A stretch of DNA of 64,000 nt from Deltaproteobacteria bacterium (GCA_020845895.1 JADLEX010000056.1:1-64000); one strand, 5' to 3'. Shown: positions 17,084 to 26,261, counted from the stretch's first letter. Numbers and translations: made by a program. The notes: generated by a model not told the origin, from the letters alone.

Positions 17084-19921
17084 ATGTCCGCTTTTCGTTT
17101 TTCCCGCCATGTTTCCGTTCTCGTCGCTTTGATGGTTTTCGTAATGTCACCCGCCGCCGCGTACGCCGCGCGATTCGACGACGCGCTCGTGGACGCGCTG
17201 GCCGAGGCTGCGCCGGGCGAAACGCTGAATGTCTACGTCGTGATGGCGGAGTCGGTGGATCTGTCCTCGCTCACGTCGTACATGGACGACGCGCGCCTGA
17301 CCCGCGCGCAGCGGCACCTGTTGGTCGTCGAGGAGTTGCAGGACATGGCTGCGTCGACGCAGAGCGCGCTGCTGGGCACGCTGGCCGGCGCGGGCGCGGC
17401 GGTGCGCCGGGTGCGTCCGTTCTGGATCGCCAACGCGGTCGCGGTCGAGGCCGACGCCGCGTACATCGAATCGCTGCGCGCGCGGCGCGATATCGCGAGC
17501 GTCTATCTCGATCCGCCGCTGGAGCTGATCGAGCCGGTGGCCGTGGGCGACGCGATCGCCGCGGACGACGTGGCCACGGGGATTCTCGGCAGCATCACGG
17601 CGTCGCGCGCGCCGGAACTTTGGGCGATGGGATACGACGGCACGGGCGCGCTCGCGTGCGATCAGGACACCGGCGCGGACGCCACGCACCCCGCCTTCGC
17701 CGACCGCTGGCGCGGACTCGACGGCGGCGTGTTGCCCGAACACGCGTGGTTCGACCCGGTCGGCAGCGAGACCTTTCCGACGGACTCCGGCTCGCACGGA
17801 ACGCATACCCTCGGCACGATCCTCGGCGACGACGGCGCGGGGCACCAGATCGGCATGGCGCCCGGGGCCAAGTGGATCGGCGCGAAGACGATCGACGTGC
17901 CCGGCGGCAACATTTACAGCGACGCGATCGCCGCGTTCGAGTGGATGGCGGATCCCGACGGCAATCCCGGCACGGTGGACGACGTGCCCGACGCGGTGAA
18001 CAACTCTTGGGGCATTCCGAATCCGTCGTGCGCGAACGACTTCTACGCGGCGATCGACGCGGCCGAGGCGGCGGGGGTGGTGGTACTCTTCGCGGCGGGC
18101 AACGAGGGACCGGCGGCCAAGACGCTGCGTTCGCCGGGCAACCGCATCACGACGTCGCTCAACACCTTCTCGGTGGGCGCGCTCAAGCAGGACAATACGA
18201 CGATCACGAGCTTTTCGTCGCGCGGCCCGTCGCGCTGCGACAACCTGACGCTGAAGCCCGAGGTCTCGGCGATCGGCGACAACGTGTTGTCGTCGGTGCC
18301 GGGCAACAACTACAGCACCATGAGCGGCACCTCGATGGCGACGCCCGCGGTGACCGGCGCGGCGATTCTGCTGCGCGGCGCGTTTCCCGAGGCGACCGTC
18401 GATCAGGTCAAGATGGCTCTGTACGAAACCGCGGTGGATTTGGGCGCGGCGGGCGAGGACAACATCTACGGGCGCGGGCGTATCGACGTGGTCGAGGCGT
18501 ACTGGTGGCTGCTCGCGGAGATGGTCACGTCGAACGCGACGCTCTCCGTCGACCGCGCGCTGTACTCGTGCGATGACCTCGTGCGCGTGACGGTGACCGA
18601 GGGCGATCTGTCCGGCTCGCTGAACGTGACCGTGAAGAGCACCACCGAGGCCGGCGGCGAAACGCTCGCCCTCGCCGAGGACGTGGATGTGGACGGACTG
18701 TTCCGCGGCCAGATCGCGACCGCGACCGGCGCGCCCGCGGCCGATGGCGTGCTCCAGCTGACCAACGGCGACACGATCACGGTGACGTACACCGACGCAA
18801 ACGACGGCGAAGGCGGCATCAACGTCGTGGAGACGAAAAACGCGAGCGCCGATTGCGCCGCGCCCGCGTTCGCCGGGGCGACCGGCGCGACCGGGCTCGA
18901 CAACGAGGCCGAGATCACGTGGGATCCCGCGACCGATCTGGGCGTGGTTGTTTACAACATCTACCGAGCCGATGCGTCGGGCGGGCACGATTTCGACGAC
19001 CCGATCGACACGGCGACCGAATCACCCTGGCTCGACCAGTGGGCGCCCAACGGGGCGGACTGGTACTACGTCGTGCGCGCTTGCGATCCCTTCGGCAACT
19101 GCGACGGCAACACGGTCGAGGTGACGGCGTCGCCCACCGGGCCCGACCGCATCTTCTTCGACAACTTCGATCTGGAGCCGCGAGCGTGGCAGATCGTGGA
19201 CGGCGGCTCGAACACGGCGACCTGGAACTCCGACAACGCGGGGTCGCGATCGTCGCCGCACTGGACCGACCGATTCATCGCGGCGGACAAGGAGACGACG
19301 GGCGCGCTCCAGCGAATGGACGAGCAGCTCATCACACCGCCGCTCGACTGCTCGCACCACGAGGGCATCGAACTGCGTTTCCGGCACGAGTATCGCCACG
19401 GCCTGCTCGACCGCGCGCAGGTGGCGTGGTCATACGACGGCGCGACGTGGACGAATCTCGTGAACTGGGGCGCGGATCAGGAGGGCGCGGTGACCTTCGA
19501 CCTGCCCGAGGCGGATCTCTACCCGCAGGTCTTCGTGCTGTTCTATTTCAAGAACGCGGGGCTCGATGCGCAGTACTGGGGTCTCGACAACATCGAGGTC
19601 GTGGGATGGCCGAGCACCGGCACGCCGACGACGACCACCTCCACGACAACATCGACAACGACCACGACGATTCCCGGAGACGACGACACCGACGACGACA
19701 CGGCGGATGATGACGCGGATGACGACACCGCCGACGACGACATTGTGGACGACGACACGACGGATGACGACACCGTCGACGACGACGTCGTGGACGACGA
19801 CACGACGGATGATGACACCATCGATGACGACTCCCTGGACGACGATACGGCGGATGACGACACCGTCGACGGAGCGGACGACAGCGGCGGGAACAACAAC
19901 GACGGCGGCTGCGGGTGCTGA
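17084..19921 (+). CDS. Secreted subtilisin-family (S8) protease with Asp-rich C-terminal tail ending GCGC
   Basis: This extracellular serine protease has 945 aa. It has a signal peptide (cut near AAAYA), a propeptide-like region to about residue 165, and a catalytic domain with Asp195 (DQDTGAD), His238 (GSHGTHTLG), oxyanion Asn307 (NNSWG) and Ser417 (GTSMATPAVTG). Next come an Ig-like segment, a fibronectin-like segment (AEITWDPATD...YNIYRAD), and a jelly-roll/MAM-like domain near 690-830. A Thr-rich linker, an Asp-rich tract of about 65 residues and the terminal GGCGC close it. The start at ATG 17084 has GGGAG 5 bases upstream; the longer frame runs back through intergenic repeats. The tail is shared with the DUF2961 protein and has no following membrane helix or Arg cluster. 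Confidence 0.92.
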   Translation: MSAFRFSRHVSVLVALMVFVMSPAAAYAARFDDALVDALAEAAPGETLNVYVVMAESVDLSSLTSYMDDARLTRAQRHLLVVEELQDMAASTQSALLGTLAGAGAAVRRVRPFWIANAVAVEADAAYIESLRARRDIASVYLDPPLELIEPVAVGDAIAADDVATGILGSITASRAPELWAMGYDGTGALACDQDTGADATHPAFADRWRGLDGGVLPEHAWFDPVGSETFPTDSGSHGTHTLGTILGDDGAGHQIGMAPGAKWIGAKTIDVPGGNIYSDAIAAFEWMADPDGNPGTVDDVPDAVNNSWGIPNPSCANDFYAAIDAAEAAGVVVLFAAGNEGPAAKTLRSPGNRITTSLNTFSVGALKQDNTTITSFSSRGPSRCDNLTLKPEVSAIGDNVLSSVPGNNYSTMSGTSMATPAVTGAAILLRGAFPEATVDQVKMALYETAVDLGAAGEDNIYGRGRIDVVEAYWWLLAEMVTSNATLSVDRALYSCDDLVRVTVTEGDLSGSLNVTVKSTTEAGGETLALAEDVDVDGLFRGQIATATGAPAADGVLQLTNGDTITVTYTDANDGEGGINVVETKNASADCAAPAFAGATGATGLDNEAEITWDPATDLGVVVYNIYRADASGGHDFDDPIDTATESPWLDQWAPNGADWYYVVRACDPFGNCDGNTVEVTASPTGPDRIFFDNFDLEPRAWQIVDGGSNTATWNSDNAGSRSSPHWTDRFIAADKETTGALQRMDEQLITPPLDCSHHEGIELRFRHEYRHGLLDRAQVAWSYDGATWTNLVNWGADQEGAVTFDLPEADLYPQVFVLFYFKNAGLDAQYWGLDNIEVVGWPSTGTPTTTTSTTTSTTTTTIPGDDDTDDDTADDDADDDTADDDIVDDDTTDDDTVDDDVVDDDTTDDDTIDDDSLDDDTADDDTVDGADDSGGNNNDGGCGC
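19679..19885 (+). repeat. In-frame minisatellite encoding the Asp-rich tract
   Basis: Degenerate 15-base units of the type GACGACGACACCGTC repeat about a dozen times and encode DDDTV/DDDTA-like pentads. The unit length is a multiple of three, so slippage would change the tract length without a frameshift. Confidence 0.75.
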
Positions 19922-19973
19922 GCGCGCTGGACGTGCAGTCGGAGACAGAGCCTTCATTCGAAAAGCGTACTTG

Positions 19974-20006
19974 AAAAAAATCCGCCGGCCGCGTTGGCGG
20001 CCGGCG
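19974..20006 (-). terminator. Intrinsic terminator of the redox operon
   Basis: Read on the minus strand, a 10-bp perfect GC stem (CGCCGGCCGC/GCGGCCGGCG, loop of 4) at 19983-20006 is followed two bases later by seven T residues. It lies 27 bases after the last operon stop codon at 20033. Confidence 0.88.
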
Positions 20007-20032
20007 AAGGGTCATGGAAGGTCCGTCGATTT

Positions 20033-20722
20033 CTACTGAAGATCCTCGTCCAGGAACTGGCGGGCGATCATCTCCCAGTCGTTCGCACCGGCGGCCTTGG
20101 CGAGGCCGTCGACCGCCTCGCCACCGTCCGCGGCGACCATTCCCATCTCGTGCGTGGCGGCGAAGAACTCGTCCATCACGCGCGTCATCCACTGCTTCGC
20201 CCGCTCACCGTCGAAGAGCGATCCGCGCACGTCCGCCGGGTCCGCGGGTTTCACACGCAGCAGCCAACCCGCCTGATAGGGATCGTTGTTGAATACGTCG
20301 GCGTCGGCCGCGGCCAGCGCGTTCACGCCGACGACCGTGCCGTCGAGCGGCGAACGCACGTCGAAGCGCCGCCCGTCCACGACCAGCGTGAAGGCCCGCG
20401 CGCCCTTGCGAAGCACGGCGCCTTCGGCGGGCAGCACGACTTGCGTGACGCGGCCGAGCAGCTTGCGGGCGAAGTCGTCCGCGCCGACGAGCACGTTCTG
20501 GCGCACGAAGCGCGCCCACGCGTGGCCGGGGTGGAACGCCAGGTCGGCCGGCATCGCGATGCCCTTGATTCGCTCGACCGCGGCGCGCACCGCCTTGGCC
20601 GGATTCATCGGCCGGGCGACCTTGTAGAGAGCGACAAAGGCGAGCATGAGGCCGAAAGCGAGGGCGTACTCGACCTGTTTGATGAAGGTGACGTAGTCGA
20701 CGAAGGTGTTGAATTCATGCAT
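20033..20722 (-). CDS. Membrane-anchored GcvH-like protein B, without lipoyl lysine
   Basis: The last gene of the redox operon encodes 229 aa. A membrane helix lies at about residues 17-36. A domain resembling glycine-cleavage H protein follows (HPGHAWARF, then RKLLGRVTQVVLPAEGAVLRKG, SPLDGTVVGVN, NNDPYQAGWLLRVKP). In true GcvH the segment before the SPxxG turn carries the lipoylated Lys in an ESVKA-type motif; here it reads VVDGRRFDVRSPLDG with no lysine. It therefore cannot be a normal lipoyl carrier. A structural or partner-binding role in the membrane redox complex is inferred. It starts 11 bases after the NrfD stop, with GAGGGG upstream. Confidence 0.8.
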   Translation of the reverse strand: MHEFNTFVDYVTFIKQVEYALAFGLMLAFVALYKVARPMNPAKAVRAAVERIKGIAMPADLAFHPGHAWARFVRQNVLVGADDFARKLLGRVTQVVLPAEGAVLRKGARAFTLVVDGRRFDVRSPLDGTVVGVNALAAADADVFNNDPYQAGWLLRVKPADPADVRGSLFDGERAKQWMTRVMDEFFAATHEMGMVAADGGEAVDGLAKAAGANDWEMIARQFLDEDLQ

Positions 20723-20733
20723 GGCTCGCCCCT

Positions 20734-21960
20734 CTAGTCGTGGTCCGGGAATTCGGGCAGCCGATTCAGAATCGGCATACGGTTGACGATCCAGCGGAAG
20801 ATCCACACGCCGAAGACGACGAGCGTCGCGGAGACCGCGATCTCCATCCAGGACGGCACGTAGCGATCCGGCAAATTCCAATTCAGCGCGATGACGGCGA
20901 CGTTCATGCGGTTGAGCAGCAGGCCGAGCACGGTGACCACGCTGCCCCAGCGAACCAGCGTCGCGCTCTCGCGCCAGATGCCGAGCAGGAAGAGGACGGA
21001 CGGCAGGGCGATGCCCGCGACGATCTCGACGGCCCACCACGCGCCCCATCCGGTGAAAATGTGATTCCAGGACATGCCGTGCGCGATCGACAGGAGCTTG
21101 AGGCCGAGATACGCGAAGAGGGCGAACATCGCCGCCTTGCCGAGCCCCAGCGTCAGCCGGTCGATCGTCTCGTGGTCGTTGTGGGACAGCTTGTGGCCGA
21201 ACACCTTGTGGGAGACGAGGCTCTCGACGACCAGCATCGCGATACCGCCGGCCACGCACGACGCGAAGAAGAGATACGGCAGATAGGGCGAGTACCACAG
21301 CGGGTGCAGCCGCGTGGGCATGAGCAGGAAGAGCGCGCCCAGCGCCGACTGATGCCCCATCACGAGCACCGAACCCAGGATCACCGCGCCGATATGGATG
21401 CGGTGCAGCCACGCGCGCACGGCTCGCAGACGCAGCCACTCGACCGCCGCGGGCAGGAATTCGAGGAACTGGATCGTGATGTACAGGAACAGATGCTCGG
21501 CGACGAGGAACATGACCGACGCGGTGCCCATCGAGACGAAGAGGGGATAGGGCAAGCGCCACGGACGGCCGAGGTCGATGGCGAGACCGAAGACCGCGAG
21601 AGCGTATCCGAGGAAGCCGGTGAGGATCGCCGGGCGGACCATCGGTTTGTACTCGGTGCGCCCGAGGATGTAGACGCCGACGACCATGGCGAATCCGCCG
21701 GTGGCGATCGCCACGCCGAAGAACATGTCGAAGCCGAGCCAGATACCCCACGGGTTGGTGTTGGACAGGTTCGTCGTCGCGCCGAGGCCCCAGATGAACC
21801 GGGCGATGATGACCGGCAGGCCGACGGCGACGATCGCCGCACCCACGAGATTCCACGGAGTGACGAGGCTGCGCAGGTAGTCGCGCACGCTCTGACCGAG
21901 CAGGATGTTTTCGCGAACCCAGGCCCGTCCTTCGGGCGTCATGACGAGCGGACTACTCAT
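20734..21960 (-). CDS. NrfD/HmcC-family integral membrane subunit
   Basis: This polytopic quinone-interacting subunit has 408 aa and about ten membrane helices. Such NrfD/PsrC-like proteins take electrons from, or give them to, membrane quinones and pair with a periplasmic four-cluster Fe-S protein. Conserved-looking features are NPWGIWLGFDMFFGVAIATG and DLGRPWRLPYPLF. The start codon overlaps the Fe-S gene stop by 8 bases (ATGAGTAG), indicating translational coupling. It has no heme motif of its own. Whether the complex oxidises or reduces quinol is not determined by sequence. Confidence 0.9.
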   Translation of the reverse strand: MSSPLVMTPEGRAWVRENILLGQSVRDYLRSLVTPWNLVGAAIVAVGLPVIIARFIWGLGATTNLSNTNPWGIWLGFDMFFGVAIATGGFAMVVGVYILGRTEYKPMVRPAILTGFLGYALAVFGLAIDLGRPWRLPYPLFVSMGTASVMFLVAEHLFLYITIQFLEFLPAAVEWLRLRAVRAWLHRIHIGAVILGSVLVMGHQSALGALFLLMPTRLHPLWYSPYLPYLFFASCVAGGIAMLVVESLVSHKVFGHKLSHNDHETIDRLTLGLGKAAMFALFAYLGLKLLSIAHGMSWNHIFTGWGAWWAVEIVAGIALPSVLFLLGIWRESATLVRWGSVVTVLGLLLNRMNVAVIALNWNLPDRYVPSWMEIAVSATLVVFGVWIFRWIVNRMPILNRLPEFPDHD

Positions 21961-22885
21961 GATCGTCCTCCGCGCGCGCGTCGTCCCGCCGACGGGTGAC
22001 GCTGTAGATGCCGGCCAGAAGCACGGGGAGCGTGATGTGCAGGACCGGGATGGTGGACAGGAATCCGTAGGTCGCCTTGGGCATCGGCTCCAGCGGAAGG
22101 TTTGTCGGGAAGCCGATTTGATCGAAGGGGACCCTGGAGATGTAGAGCACGCTCGTTCCGCCGAGTTCCTTCTCGCCGAAGATGTGCTTCACGTAGCCGG
22201 CGTCCTTTTCCAGACGCTTGCGGGCTTCCTCGATCAGCACTTCGCGCCGCCCGAAGACGATCGCGTCCTGCGGGCAGATCGAGGCGCAGGCCGGAGCGCC
22301 CTGCTTGTCGATATTGTGGAAGCACATCTCGCACTTGCGCACGCGCGGATCGAACGCGCTGTCGTATTCGTACGCGGGCATCGCGAAGGTGCACGCCTGC
22401 ATGCAATAGCGGCAGCCGATGCACACGTCGGGGTTGTAGGTCACCGCGCCGTTGATGTTCTTCTCAAACGCCCGGGCCGGGCACGCGGAAACGCACGCCG
22501 GTTCGGAGCAGTGCATGCATTGGTTCTTCACGAAGACCGGAGCGGCGCCCTCGGCGGGGATACGCTTGTTGACGACGGTGAAGTGCGTGGCGTCGGTGCG
22601 CCGAATTTCGTCGAAGACCTTGTCGGACTCGTACTCCGCCGGGTGATTGCCGAGGTGATTGGCCTCGTTGCACGCGGCTTCGCAGCTTCGGCAGCCGATG
22701 CAGCGCGACAGGTCGATCAACACCGCCAGCGTGTCCTTGTGCAGCTCGATGCGGGGCGCGGCGCTCGCGGTCCCGGGCAGCAGGGGGGTCGCCGCCGCGG
22801 CCGCACCGCCCAGGAACATCAGGCGCAGGAAGTCCTTGCGGCTGACGGACTTGTCGCACGAAGTGTTCGTCGTGTTCGTCGTCAT
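21953..22885 (-). CDS. Tat-exported 4Fe-4S ferredoxin subunit (HmcB/NrfC-like)
   Basis: This periplasmic electron-transfer subunit has 310 aa. The twin-arginine-type signal is SRKDFLRLMF followed by an Ala-rich core; Arg-Lys replaces the usual Arg-Arg. Cysteine motifs for several cubane clusters follow: CIGCRSCEAAC, CMHCSEPACVSACP, CIGCRYCMQAC and CEMCFHN...CASICP, as in four-cluster HmcB/DmsB proteins. A hydrophobic stretch near the C-terminus (VLHITLPVLLAGIYSV) would anchor it in the membrane, as in HmcB. ATGA overlap with the upstream cytochrome gene and 8-base overlap with the NrfD gene show tight coupling. Confidence 0.92.
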   Translation of the reverse strand: MTTNTTNTSCDKSVSRKDFLRLMFLGGAAAAATPLLPGTASAAPRIELHKDTLAVLIDLSRCIGCRSCEAACNEANHLGNHPAEYESDKVFDEIRRTDATHFTVVNKRIPAEGAAPVFVKNQCMHCSEPACVSACPARAFEKNINGAVTYNPDVCIGCRYCMQACTFAMPAYEYDSAFDPRVRKCEMCFHNIDKQGAPACASICPQDAIVFGRREVLIEEARKRLEKDAGYVKHIFGEKELGGTSVLYISRVPFDQIGFPTNLPLEPMPKATYGFLSTIPVLHITLPVLLAGIYSVTRRRDDARAEDDHE

Positions 22886-23343
22886 GGCTTCACCTCGCCG
22901 GTCGGAGCGGGGGCCGGAGTCGGCTTCGCCGCAACGTTTTTTGCGTGGCAGCCGGTGCAGGCGACGGGTCCGGCCTGAAGCGACTTGTGGCAACCCACGC
23001 ACTGGATGTGGTAGGCGCGCTTGAGGGCGGCGGGCTTGCCGGCTTCCGTGACGATTTCGTCGGGCCGATGGCATCCCGAGCAGCTGAAGTCGAAGTTCTC
23101 GAGCCCCTTGTGATGGCAGCTCGCGCATCCGTTATCGACGTAGTCGTTGTGCGTCTTGTGCGCGAAGGTGACGGGGCCGAAGTGCGGGCCGATGGGCCGG
23201 ATGGTCACGCTCTCGGGCGGATCCACCGGCGGCCCGGCCGTCTCCTGGCCCATCACCGCGGCCGCGGAGCCCGCCAGAACGATCAGGGCGATCGTCGCGG
23301 CGAGGCCGGCGGCCGTTCGGGTGGTGGGGTAGTTGCGTGGCAT
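22882..23343 (-). CDS. Exported tetraheme cytochrome c (class III-like)
   Basis: This periplasmic electron carrier has 153 aa. A signal sequence covers roughly residues 1-33. Four heme-attachment motifs are present: CASCH, CSGCH, CVGCH and CTGCH. FAHKTH and CHHKG supply extra His ligands, the layout of c3/c7-type low-potential cytochromes. The protein ends in a Pro/Ala-rich tail. It is translationally coupled to the Fe-S gene (ATGA) and follows GcvH-like A by 26 bases. By analogy with Hmc and Nrf complexes it links the periplasmic cytochrome pool to the Fe-S/NrfD module. Confidence 0.92.
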   Translation of the reverse strand: MPRNYPTTRTAAGLAATIALIVLAGSAAAVMGQETAGPPVDPPESVTIRPIGPHFGPVTFAHKTHNDYVDNGCASCHHKGLENFDFSCSGCHRPDEIVTEAGKPAALKRAYHIQCVGCHKSLQAGPVACTGCHAKNVAAKPTPAPAPTGEVKP

Positions 23344-23369
23344 GGGTCTCTCCTTGCGATGATAAAAAG

Positions 23370-24041
23370 TCAAACCGATTTGGATTCGTCGCGGCCGCGG
23401 CCGTAGACGATCTCGCAAACGTGATTCCAGGTGTCGTCGTCCATGTGGCGCGCCGCGCCTTCCTGCACCTCGTCGCCGTCGGCCATCGCCGGGCCGAGCT
23501 GCGGCGCGCAGGCCGCGAACAGGCGGATCTTCTGGACGTCGAACCACTTGCGGAAACGCGCCGGGGTGTAGAGATCCGGCAGTTCGCTCAGGGCGTGATC
23601 GGGGGCGATCTTGATGATCCACGCGTCGTCGGCGAAGGGATTGCCGAGCTTCGCGGGATGCGCGACGAGATCGCGATGCACCTCATACACCGTGCCGGTC
23701 AGCGGCGCCGGCATTGCCAGCTCGCGCTCGCCGATGCGCAGCGTCCACGCCGGTTTTCCCTTGGTCACGCGGTCGCCCGGCTCCGGAGCCTGGATCGCGT
23801 CGATCGTGCCGGCGAGCCGCCGGGTGAACTCGTCGAGGCCGACCGTGAAGGCAGCCCGGTCGAGGCGGAGCCAGGTGTGGCCCTCGGTGTAGAGCATGTC
23901 CCGATCGGGTTCGCCCATGGCGTCCAGCGCGAACTTCTTCAGAAACATTTCCTTCGCCTTGCGGTGCGCAAGGCGCTCGACGACGAGGGCGTCGAGCGCG
24001 ATGGCGGTGATGAAGAAGGCGGCGACGATGATGATGACCAT
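23370..24041 (-). CDS. Membrane-anchored GcvH-like protein A, without lipoyl lysine
   Basis: The first gene of the operon encodes 223 aa. The N-terminus is a membrane helix (IIIVAAFFITAIALDALVV), followed by a basic segment and an H-protein-like domain (TEGHTWLRL, then TVGLDEFTRRLAGTIDAI, then GDRVTKGKPAWTLRIG and MPAPLTGTVYEVHRD). TVGLDEF and the barrel turns match GcvH, but the lipoylation site is replaced by IGERELAMPAPLTG with no lysine at the expected place. AGGGAGGA precedes the ATG. With GcvH-like B at the other end of the operon it brackets the redox subunits, so both probably belong to the same complex. Confidence 0.8.
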   Translation of the reverse strand: MVIIIVAAFFITAIALDALVVERLAHRKAKEMFLKKFALDAMGEPDRDMLYTEGHTWLRLDRAAFTVGLDEFTRRLAGTIDAIQAPEPGDRVTKGKPAWTLRIGERELAMPAPLTGTVYEVHRDLVAHPAKLGNPFADDAWIIKIAPDHALSELPDLYTPARFRKWFDVQKIRLFAACAPQLGPAMADGDEVQEGAARHMDDDTWNHVCEIVYGRGRDESKSV

Positions 24042-24516
24042 GGGGTCCTCCCTTCTCGGGTTCGAGGCGTGCTCCCTTGGGCTTTACCTCGGTTCGCTTC
24101 CGCCTGTTTCCATATCCAAGAAGCGGGCCAAGTCACAAATTTCAAATATTCTCCTTTATAATCAAACGGTTACGAGTTCACGGCACGTCCCCGTGGCGCT
24201 CGACCGGGCCGAAAAGTGTCGAGGAATTCAACAGTGGATTCTCACAACCGCGAGTTTCGAGCGTAAGCACATGAAATCGCTGATAAAATTTGTTGTTGAA
24301 TTTCGCGACAGCCCTTTTCGGAGGGATGCCGAATAGTTCAACACGCCGACGAGCCATCGCTGTAGGATATTTCGGCACGCGACTTTTTCGCCTTATTTAT
24401 CAGGCCACTGGCGCTTTTTTATGGACATGCGAGTCCGCTTTGTGGTACCCTTGCGTCGTGCTCGGGAATCCCGAGCGGAATTTCGTCCGCAAATGGCGGG
24501 CGGGTTGGATTTGGCG
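24042..24516. other. Divergent promoter region between the redox operon and the two-component genes
   Basis: The gap is noticeably AT-rich at 24130-24180 and 24230-24420, unlike the flanking genes, as expected for a divergent regulatory region. I looked for a sigma-54 -24/-12 element, because an NtrC-type regulator lies nearby, and found no convincing match on either strand. No tRNA or small gene is evident. Confidence 0.4.
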
Positions 24517-26241
24517 ATGTCGGGTTCGGAAAACGCCGCGCGTGCGCCCGGCGGCCTCGGTCGTCGCGCGTTGCGTTGGTTCGCGAGGCAGCCGCTCCAA
24601 CACAAGTTGGTCGTCGCCACGCTCCTGCTGACCCTCACTCCTCTCATTGTCTATTCTTCAGTCGCCGCCGGTTTCCAGCGCGCCCGCGCCGTGGACAGCG
24701 CCCGCGAGGCTCTCGAGTTCGCGTCCATGAGCATCCTGCGCCTGTGCGAGGCGCAGGAGGCCCTCAACCGATTCCACGAGAATCGCTTTCAGGTTGCGGA
24801 CGGCGTGAGCGGCGCGACGATGGGCTGGCGCGAAGGCGGCCAATTCAAATCGCTGCGCGACGTCGTGCGCGAGGTGCGCGTCGGGCGCCACGGCGAGAGC
24901 GTCGTCTTCGACGGCGAGGGCCGCGCACGCATCCATCCCCGCTTGGCGGAAGGCGAGGCCCTCGACCGGGACGGCCCCGACGCGGCGACCACCCGCGAAT
25001 TGCTCGATACCGCCCGCGCGCTAGGGGCCGGGCAGATCGCGCTGCGCGAGATTCCTTGGGCGAGCGGGGGCGCAACGGCGAAGCGACTGGCCGCCGTCGG
25101 CTACTTCGCGCCGTACGACTGGGTGGTGCTGGTCAGCGAGAACGAAGCCGACATTCTGGCCGAATACCATCGCGGACGGCGCGCCTTTCTCGTACTCTTC
25201 GTCGTCACCGTCGCCCTCATTCTCGTGGGCGTGCAGGTGATCTCCGCGTGGATGATGCGGCCGATCGTCACCCTCACCGCCGCGACCGAGGTGGTGGCCG
25301 AGGGCAGCTTCGACGTCCCCCTCCCCCGCGCCCCGGCCGACGACGAAATCGGCCGCCTCACCCGGGCGTTCGGGCGCATGGTCGATCAGCTCAACGCTGC
25401 CCGCGAAAACCTGCTCGAATGGAATCGCACGCTCGAGGACAAGGTCGAGGCCCGCGCCCGCGAGCTCGAAACCGCGCGCGACCGCGTGCTCGAATCGGAG
25501 AAGATGGCGTCGCTGGGCAAGATGGCCGCGATGGTGGCGCACGAGATCAACAACCCGCTCTCGGGCGTGCTCAGTTACGTCAAAGTCTGCCGTAAGTTGA
25601 TCGATGCCGAGCCGACCCCCGAACGCCTCGACGCCATCCGCCGCCATCTCGACACCGGAGCCGTCGAAATCAAGCGCGTGGGCGACATCGTGCGCAACCT
25701 GCTCATGTTCGCCAAACGCACCTTCGGCGAGTTCGCCACGGGGCCGCTCAACGAGATCGTGCGCCGCGCGGCGGGGCTCGTGCGCCACGGCATGGACATG
25801 AAGAACATCGCGTTCGAGCAGGATCTGTCGGCGACCGAACTGACGCTCGTCCACTGCGATGCGAGCGGGCTGGAGCAGGTGCTCGTGGCGCTGTTCGTCA
25901 ACGCGATGGACGCCATGGAGCCGGGCGGGCGACTCCTGGTCTCCACCGACTATGAGAATAAGGAAGAGGTGCGCATCCGCGTGCACGACACCGGCAAGGG
26001 CATCGAGCCCGATTTGCTGCCGCACATCTTCGAGCCGTTTTTCACCAGCAAGACCTCGGGCAAGAGCATCGGCATGGGCCTTGCCGTGGTGTGGGGCGTG
26101 GTGCAGGCGCACCACGGTCGCGTGAAGGTGAACTCGACGCCGGGCATCGGCACGACGTTCACGATCACGCTGCCCCTGCGCGGTCCGTCCGACGAAGCGG
26201 GCGCGTCGGCGTTCGGGCGCGTGACGAAATCGGGAGCCTGA
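24517..26241 (+). CDS. Membrane sensor histidine kinase with HAMP domain
   Basis: This NtrB-like sensor kinase has 574 aa from the chosen ATG. A membrane helix near residues 28-48 and a second near 225-250 flank a periplasmic sensor region of about 175 residues. A HAMP linker follows (RPIVTLTAATEVVAEG...), then HisKA (MASLGKMAAMVAHEINNPL, phosphoacceptor His) and HATPase (NAMDAMEPGG, DTGKGIEPD, GKSIGMGLAVV). An in-frame ATG at 24421 would add 32 residues, but that part looks like leader sequence; neither start has a strong ribosome-binding site. The cognate regulator follows after 20 bases. The redox operon is divergent and may be a target. Confidence 0.88.
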   Translation: MSGSENAARAPGGLGRRALRWFARQPLQHKLVVATLLLTLTPLIVYSSVAAGFQRARAVDSAREALEFASMSILRLCEAQEALNRFHENRFQVADGVSGATMGWREGGQFKSLRDVVREVRVGRHGESVVFDGEGRARIHPRLAEGEALDRDGPDAATTRELLDTARALGAGQIALREIPWASGGATAKRLAAVGYFAPYDWVVLVSENEADILAEYHRGRRAFLVLFVVTVALILVGVQVISAWMMRPIVTLTAATEVVAEGSFDVPLPRAPADDEIGRLTRAFGRMVDQLNAARENLLEWNRTLEDKVEARARELETARDRVLESEKMASLGKMAAMVAHEINNPLSGVLSYVKVCRKLIDAEPTPERLDAIRRHLDTGAVEIKRVGDIVRNLLMFAKRTFGEFATGPLNEIVRRAAGLVRHGMDMKNIAFEQDLSATELTLVHCDASGLEQVLVALFVNAMDAMEPGGRLLVSTDYENKEEVRIRVHDTGKGIEPDLLPHIFEPFFTSKTSGKSIGMGLAVVWGVVQAHHGRVKVNSTPGIGTTFTITLPLRGPSDEAGASAFGRVTKSGA

Positions 26242-26261
26242 TGTTTTTCGGAGTGTGAGCC

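Noticed and set aside
19679..19885. Short tandem GAC-rich units as a possible CRISPR
   Set aside because: They are in-frame coding units of an Asp tract without unique spacers.
20033..24041. Genuine glycine cleavage H proteins
   Set aside because: Both lack the lipoyl lysine, carry membrane helices, and no gcvT/gcvP genes are near.
24042..24516. Sigma-54 promoter for the redox operon
   Set aside because: No TGGCAC-N5-TTGC-like match on the minus strand; not claimed.
24421..24516. Upstream ATG of the histidine kinase as start
   Set aside because: The extra 32 residues are basic and unlike the family, with no ribosome-binding site; kept as an alternative only.
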